Below are positions 59,776-64,000 of a stretch of 64,000 nucleotides of DNA, in pieces. Position 1 is the first letter of the stretch, and each line of letters begins with the position of its first letter. Both the position numbers and the translations under genes were made by a program. A model generated the notes under the pieces. That model saw only the letters and a program-made list of their open reading frames with translations, was not told where the DNA came from and did not search any database. The stretch is from contig QFPM01000015.1 in assembly GCA_003248655.1 (NCBI GenBank), positions 1-64,000 of the forward strand. Direction: 5' to 3'. This stretch comes from Microbacterium sp. GTDB lineage: Bacteria > Actinomycetota > Actinomycetes > Actinomycetales > Microbacteriaceae.

Positions 59776-61674
59776 TCAGCGTCCACTGACCGTGCCGAAC
59801 ATCCTCGCGATCGGTGCGAGCACGAGCGGTCGCGCGGCGACCCACGCTCCCGCGATGACGACGAGGGATGCCACGAAGAACCAGAACCCGGTCCAGTTGT
59901 CGGCGTAGGCGACGCCGTCGACCGATCCTTGCGCCGCGTACATGTGGTTGAGGTTGCGCAGGGCTCCTGTCGCGAACACGAGGAACACGTGGACCGCGAT
60001 GAACACGACGAAGTACAGCATCGTCGGGAAGTGCACCTTGCGCGCCCACTCGACGGGGTACGCGGCGCTCAGCTTCGTGTTGTTCTTTGGCCACAGGGCG
60101 CTCATCCGGAATCCCGTGACGACCGCGAGCGGCGCCGCGAGGAAGACCGTCGCGAAGTATGCGAGCTGCTGCAGCGAGTTGTAGTTCACCCAGCCGTTCT
60201 CGGTCGGCCAGTCGAGCGAGACGTACTGCAGGCCCGCGCTGAGCGCGTTCGGGAACACTTCCCAGCTCGTCGGGACGATCCGCATCCATTGCCCCGTCAC
60301 GAACAGCAGCACGATGAAGATGACGCCGTTGACGATCCAGAGCAGGTCGAGCGACTGGTGGAACCAGATCGTGAGGCTCGTCTTGCCTTTGGGATCCCTC
60401 TTTGGCGTCCAGAACACGGTCGGCCGCTTCTCGTGGCGGATCGTGAGGCCCGTGCGGATGATCAGCACCATCAGGAACACGTTGAAGAAGTGCTGCCACG
60501 CCATCCACGCGGGGATGCCGACGGGCGCGCCCTCGGGCAGGTGGTATTCGCCGGGGTAGGTGGCGATGAAGTCCTGCATGAACTCGAGGCTTAGGAAGAA
60601 CCGGACGAACGCGACCGCCATCCCGGCCGCGAACAGGAGCGCGAGGCCGCCGACGATAACCGCGCCGGCCCACTGGGCCTTGGTGAACGGCCCGATGCGC
60701 TTCGGCTCGGGCTTCGGCGTCGGACGGTGGCTCGCGGCGCGCCCGGGCCACACCGTGCGCGGCGCGGCCAGCGGCGGGATCGGACCCGCGGGGGCGGGGG
60801 CGGTTGCTGCGGGGGCTGCGGTTGCTACTGCGGCGGCAGTTGCTGGCGCGGCGGCGATTGTGGGCGCGGCGGCGGTTGTGGGCGCGGCGGCGGCCACGGC
60901 ATCCGCTCGGGCGCCACCTTCCTGCACGGGCGCCACAGATTCCTGGCGCCCGGGCAGCGAACTGGCGCCCGCCGAGGGTGCGGGGGTGACCGGGGGCTCA
61001 GCGGCGGCGGACGGGGCGGGGGCTACGGTCCCAGGAGCGGGGGCTATGGCTGCCGACACGGTGCCCGCGGGCGGCCACGGCTCGCCGCCGGTCGCGCGCG
61101 GGAGGCCGCGGCGGAGGGTTTCGCCCCCGGCATCCTGCCCGGCCACGGGCGCCGCAGCGGTCGCGACCGCCGCGGTCGTCGATGTCGGGGTCGCCAGGTG
61201 CCCGGCATCCGCCGGGGATGCCGCAACAGGCGCCCCCGAGTCGGAAACCGCGGGGGCGGGCGCTGCCCCCGAAGTCGCAGCGGCTGCACCGGCGTCGACA
61301 ACGGCGACGGATGCCGGCGGCCACGGCTCGCCGCCGACGACGCGCGGCAGCCCGCGGCGTAGCGCGGCGCCGCCCGAACTCGGGGCCGCAACGTGCCCGG
61401 TCTCCGCCGCGGAGGCCACACCAGGCGCCCCCGAGTCGGATGCCGGCGCCTCGACCACAGAGGTCGGGGGCGCCAGGTGCCCGGCCTCCTCGACGGAGGC
61501 AGCCACAGGCGCCCCCGAGTCGGATGCCGGCGCCGCAGCCACAGTGCTCGCTGCCGCGGCCGCCTCATCGACCGGCGCGGCGCCCGCGGGCGGCCACGGC
61601 TCGCCGCCGGGCACGCGCGGAAGCCCGCGCCGCAGCGCCCGGGCCGAACCCGACCCCGAACCCGAGGCCGCCAT
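59776..61674 (-). CDS. cytochrome b/b6-domain protein with a repetitive N-terminal linker
   Basis: A 632-residue protein. The first about 325 residues are low-complexity Ala/Pro/Val/Ser, with three copies of LRRGLPRxxGGEPWPPA (near 15, 104 and 188) and three copies of a SDSGAPVAAS...AGHL block. The C-terminal 300 residues are a cytochrome b561/hydrogenase-cytochrome-b-like membrane domain of about five helices (AVIVGGLALLFAAGMAVAFV; His in WMAWQHFFNVFLMVL, WFHQSLDLLWIV and HFPTMLYFVVFIAVHVFLV). ATG shares its A with the etfA stop (TAATG). It may take electrons from ETF into the respiratory chain; this is inference. Confidence 0.82.
   Translation of the reverse strand: MAASGSGSGSARALRRGLPRVPGGEPWPPAGAAPVDEAAAAASTVAAAPASDSGAPVAASVEEAGHLAPPTSVVEAPASDSGAPGVASAAETGHVAAPSSGGAALRRGLPRVVGGEPWPPASVAVVDAGAAAATSGAAPAPAVSDSGAPVAASPADAGHLATPTSTTAAVATAAAPVAGQDAGGETLRRGLPRATGGEPWPPAGTVSAAIAPAPGTVAPAPSAAAEPPVTPAPSAGASSLPGRQESVAPVQEGGARADAVAAAAPTTAAAPTIAAAPATAAAVATAAPAATAPAPAGPIPPLAAPRTVWPGRAASHRPTPKPEPKRIGPFTKAQWAGAVIVGGLALLFAAGMAVAFVRFFLSLEFMQDFIATYPGEYHLPEGAPVGIPAWMAWQHFFNVFLMVLIIRTGLTIRHEKRPTVFWTPKRDPKGKTSLTIWFHQSLDLLWIVNGVIFIVLLFVTGQWMRIVPTSWEVFPNALSAGLQYVSLDWPTENGWVNYNSLQQLAYFATVFLAAPLAVVTGFRMSALWPKNNTKLSAAYPVEWARKVHFPTMLYFVVFIAVHVFLVFATGALRNLNHMYAAQGSVDGVAYADNWTGFWFFVASLVVIAGAWVAARPLVLAPIARMFGTVSGR
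60908..60971. repeat. palindromic element inside the cytochrome b gene
   Basis: CGGGCGCCAC at the left, CGGGCGCCACAGATTCCTGG at the centre and CTGGCGCCCG at the right form an imperfect 64-base palindrome similar to the intergenic element at 39,028-39,091. It is translated in frame (SLPGRQESVAPVQEGGARAD) in the linker. Confidence 0.65.
61184..61518. repeat. three palindromic blocks inside the cytochrome b linker
   Basis: Blocks at about 61,184-61,243, 61,390-61,438 and 61,466-61,518 each run from a GGTCGCCAGGTGCCCGG-like left side to AGGCGCCCCCGAGTCGG on the right. They encode the three SDSGAP...AGHL repeats. Each can fold back on itself. Confidence 0.6.
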
Positions 61675-62672
61675 TACGCCTTCTTCGCCCGGTCCGCCTC
61701 GAGGGCGGCGATCAGCTGCGGCACGACCTGGAACACGTCTCCCACGATGCCGTAGTCGGCGATCTCGAAGATGGGCGCGTCGCCGTCCTTATTGATCGCG
61801 ACGATCGTCTTCGCGGTCTGCATGCCCGCCTTGTGCTGGATCGCGCCCGAGATGCCGAGAGCGACATACAGCTGCGGCGCGACCGAGACTCCGGTCTGCC
61901 CGACCTGGTGCGAGTAGGGGATGTACCCGGCATCCACCGCCGCGCGCGACGCGCCGACCGCGGCGCCGAGGGCGTCGGCGAGCTGCTCGACGAGCACGAA
62001 CTTCTCGGCCGATCCGAGGCCTCGGCCGCCGGAGACGACCTTCGCGGCCCCGCGCAGCTCGGGCCGCGACGACGTCGCGACGACGGCGTCGAAGCTCGTG
62101 ATGGATGCCGCGGGCGCTCCCGACGGCGTCACCTCGAGCGGCACGATGACGGGCGAGGCGACCGCCTCGGCGCGGGCGTCGACCGCACCCTGGCGCACTG
62201 TGATGACCGGCGCACCGTAGGTCGGGGCGGACGTCGCGTTGTACGCGCCGCCGTAGACCGAGTGGAGCGCGAGCACGCCGTCGTCGTCGCGCGCGACGCC
62301 CACGGCGTCGACCGCGAGGGCAGAGCGCGAGCGCGCAGCGAACCGCCCCGCGACGTCGCGCCCCTCGATCGAGTTCGACACGAGCACGGCAGAAGGCTTC
62401 ACGAGCGCCGCCGCGGCGGCGAGCGCGTCGACGATCGGGACGGTCAGCGCGGCATCCGCCCCGCCGAGTCCGGCCGTCAGCACCGTCGCGGCACCGCGCT
62501 CACCCGCGGCCGCCGCGAGCGCGGCCTGCGCGTCGTCGCCGGCGACGACGAGCGCGACGGGAGTGCCGACCTGCGAAGCCGCGCCGAGAAGGCCCGCCGC
62601 CGACGAGGCGAGTTCGCCCGAGGGCGTGACATCCAGCAGGACGAGGATCGAGTCTGCAGCGAAATCCACCAT
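61674..62672 (-). CDS. etfA: electron transfer flavoprotein alpha subunit
   Basis: FAD-binding subunit of ETF, which collects electrons from acyl-CoA and other dehydrogenases. The 332-residue protein has the N-terminal domain (ILVLLDVTPSG) and the C-terminal FAD domain (VVSGGRGLGSAEKFVLVEQL, AVDAGYIPYSHQVGQTGVSV, YVALGISGAIQHKAGMQTAK, VAINKDGDAPIFEIADYGIV). Eleven bases... short spacing follows etfB, and its stop overlaps the cytochrome b start. Operon order etfB-etfA-cytochrome b. Confidence 0.96.
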   Translation of the reverse strand: MVDFAADSILVLLDVTPSGELASSAAGLLGAASQVGTPVALVVAGDDAQAALAAAAGERGAATVLTAGLGGADAALTVPIVDALAAAAALVKPSAVLVSNSIEGRDVAGRFAARSRSALAVDAVGVARDDDGVLALHSVYGGAYNATSAPTYGAPVITVRQGAVDARAEAVASPVIVPLEVTPSGAPAASITSFDAVVATSSRPELRGAAKVVSGGRGLGSAEKFVLVEQLADALGAAVGASRAAVDAGYIPYSHQVGQTGVSVAPQLYVALGISGAIQHKAGMQTAKTIVAINKDGDAPIFEIADYGIVGDVFQVVPQLIAALEADRAKKA

Positions 62673-62682
62673 GATCTGCCCC

Positions 62683-63459
62683 TTACGCCAGTCGGTTCTC
62701 GAGGAGGTAGGCGGCGAGCCTCTCGCCCGCGTCGCCCTCGTCGGTGATCTTCACGCCGGCCCCACGCGGCGGCTTCGCCGTCACCTCGGTGAGGATCGTC
62801 TGCGGCGCGGATGCCGGGTCGATGTCGACCCCGAGGTCTGCGACCGACACCGTCTCGAACGGCTTCTTCTTCGCGGCCATGATGCCCTTGAAGTTGGGGA
62901 ACCGGGCATCCGGCAGCGCCTCGGTGATCGAGATCACGGCGGGGAGGGTCGTGGTGACCGCAGCCGTGCCGGCATCCGTCGCGCGCGTTCCCGAGACACC
63001 GTCTTCCGAGATCGTCACCGACGACAGGGCGGTCGCCTGCGGCACGCCGAGGTGCTCCGCGAGCATCGCGGGGATGACGCCGCCCGACCCGTCGGTGGAG
63101 AGGTTTCCGGTGATCACGAGGTCGAAGCCCGCGCGCTGCACCGCCGCCGCCAGCACGCGCGCCGTCACGCCCAGGTCGGCGCCCGCGAGTGCCGGGTCGA
63201 CGACCTGCAGAGCGGATGCCGCGCCCATCGCGAGCCCCTTGCGGATCGTCGCGGACGCCTCTTCGGGAGCCATCGACACGACGGTCACCTCGGTACCCGC
63301 GTGCGCGTCGGCGTAGCTGAGGGCGACCTCGAGGGCGCGCTCGCCGATCTCGTCGAGTACCCGCTCCGACGCGCCGCGTTCGGTGAGCCCCGTCTCGAGG
63401 TTCAGCTTGCGGTCGCCGTAGGTGTCCGGGACTTCCTTGACCAGGACCACGATCTTCAT
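62683..63459 (-). CDS. etfB: electron transfer flavoprotein beta subunit
   Basis: AMP-binding partner of EtfA, 258 residues. It begins MKIVVLVKEVPDTYGDRKLN and has NPYDE-region equivalents (VLDEIGERALEVALSYADAH), DLVITGNLSTDGSGGVIPAM and FPNFKGIMAAKKKPFETVSV, all typical of EtfB. A GAGGAG-like site precedes the ATG. First gene of the operon; the promoter lies in the AT-richer gap 63,460-63,578. Confidence 0.96.
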   Translation of the reverse strand: MKIVVLVKEVPDTYGDRKLNLETGLTERGASERVLDEIGERALEVALSYADAHAGTEVTVVSMAPEEASATIRKGLAMGAASALQVVDPALAGADLGVTARVLAAAVQRAGFDLVITGNLSTDGSGGVIPAMLAEHLGVPQATALSSVTISEDGVSGTRATDAGTAAVTTTLPAVISITEALPDARFPNFKGIMAAKKKPFETVSVADLGVDIDPASAPQTILTEVTAKPPRGAGVKITDEGDAGERLAAYLLENRLA

Positions 63460-63578
63460 CGGTTCTCCTTCAATGCCGAATCGGGCCGACTCGGGCCGGA
63501 TTCCATTCTATGCGGTGCGACGCAGTGTCGCGAAAGATGAGACTCAGGATCATCTGATCGCGGCGAGACCCGCCCCGC

Positions 63579-64000
63579 TCACCGATGCGTGAAGTTCGCC
63601 GCGCGCTTGTCGCGGAAGGCAGCCATGCCCTCTTTCTGGTCGTCGAGGGCGAACAGCGACGAGAACACCTGCTTCTCGAATCGCAGCCCCTCCGCGGCCG
63701 TCGTCTCCTGCGAGGCGCGCAGCGCCTCCTTGGCCGCATACACGACCGGCAGCGACTTCTCGGCGATGGCGCCCGCGACCTTCGCCGCCTCCTCGAGAAG
63801 CTCCGCCGCGGGCACCACGCGCGAGACGAGTCCCGCCCGCTCAGCCTCCGCGGCATCCATCATCCGCCCGGTGAGGACGAGCTCGGCCGCCTTGTAGTAG
63901 CCCACTGCCCGCGGAAGCCGCTGCGTGCCGCCGAGCCCGGGGATGACCCCGAGCGTGATCTCGGGCTGACCGAAGCGCGCGGTGTCGGCGGCAAGGATGA
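63579..64000 (-). CDS. enoyl-CoA hydratase/isomerase (5' part beyond the window)
   Basis: C-terminal part of a crotonase-fold enzyme of fatty-acid beta-oxidation. Reading on the minus strand from the window edge gives ILAADTARFGQPEITLGVIP, GLGGTQRLPRAVGYYKA, LTGRMMDAAEAERAGLVSRV and a normal crotonase end (FRDKRAANFTHR). The Glu in FGQPEITLG and the GxGGxxRL helix are conserved. The start is outside the window. Its place beside etf fits: acyl-CoA dehydrogenases of the same pathway pass electrons to ETF. Confidence 0.93.
   Translation of the reverse strand, partial: ILAADTARFGQPEITLGVIPGLGGTQRLPRAVGYYKAAELVLTGRMMDAAEAERAGLVSRVVPAAELLEEAAKVAGAIAEKSLPVVYAAKEALRASQETTAAEGLRFEKQVFSSLFALDDQKEGMAAFRDKRAANFTHR

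Overview
The window looks like chromosome from a high-GC actinobacterium of the family Microbacteriaceae, probably Microbacterium. That assignment is an inference from the very high GC, the constant use of the word GGATGCCG inside genes, leaderless gene starts, a DUF222/HNH (13E12-type) gene, and the actinobacterial gene neighbourhoods (serS next to a diacylglycerol kinase and pheA; a galT-galK pair; a ddaH-rocD pair). No 16S gene is present to confirm it.

Positions 1-21,130 are an accessory island built against the 3' end of an intact tRNA-Ser(GCT) gene (21,038-21,129, minus strand). Copies of the tRNA 3' end recur at about 2,621, 9,045 and 12,564. They divide the island into tandem cassettes: W (left of 2,621: a PIN-domain toxin with an excisionase-like antitoxin, plus decayed genes), Y (2,621-9,044: a four-gene Hsp70/GrpE-like/J-like/844-aa operon and nothing else), Z (9,045-12,563: a Fic protein with a tiny partner, an unrecognised gene and a broken IS256-family element) and X (12,564-21,037: a complete type I Wadjet system jetABCD, a HEPN/Abi-like gene and a DUF1877 gene). 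Cassettes X and Y have homologous left ends and homologous right ends, with the same CGTGGCAGA motifs. Cassette Z has a different sub-terminal motif. No recombinase gene is visible in any of them. Since Y is the sister of a cassette whose cargo is a known defence system, its chaperone operon is the best candidate for an undescribed defence system here.

Positions 21,200-64,000 are conserved chromosome. In order: an LCP cell-wall ligase behind tRNA-Ser(TGA); serS with a HAD phosphatase; diacylglycerol kinase; photolyase; a flavin monooxygenase-like gene; pheA; two paralogous lipoproteins; phosphoglucomutase; a heptad-repeat protein; glycerate kinase; galE, a LacI repressor and galT-galK (Leloir pathway); an orphan DNA methyltransferase coupled to a lipoate ligase; a DUF222/HNH gene; an alpha/beta hydrolase; a MarR-MFS pair; the cpATP-grasp/alpha-E/transglutaminase operon; a membrane-anchored molybdopterin oxidoreductase; ddaH-rocD with a TetR regulator; putA with a LysR regulator; a thioesterase; a GNAT acetyltransferase; and etfB-etfA-cytochrome b beside a truncated enoyl-CoA hydratase. 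ddaH, rocD and putA fit one route from arginine derivatives and proline through P5C to glutamate. The etf-cytochrome operon fits electron delivery from flavin dehydrogenases to the membrane.

Two patterns run through the chromosomal part. At least 13 genes start only 6-7 bases after a TANNNT box, as expected of leaderless mRNAs. Several GC-rich palindromic elements lie between genes and, in frame, inside two coding sequences.
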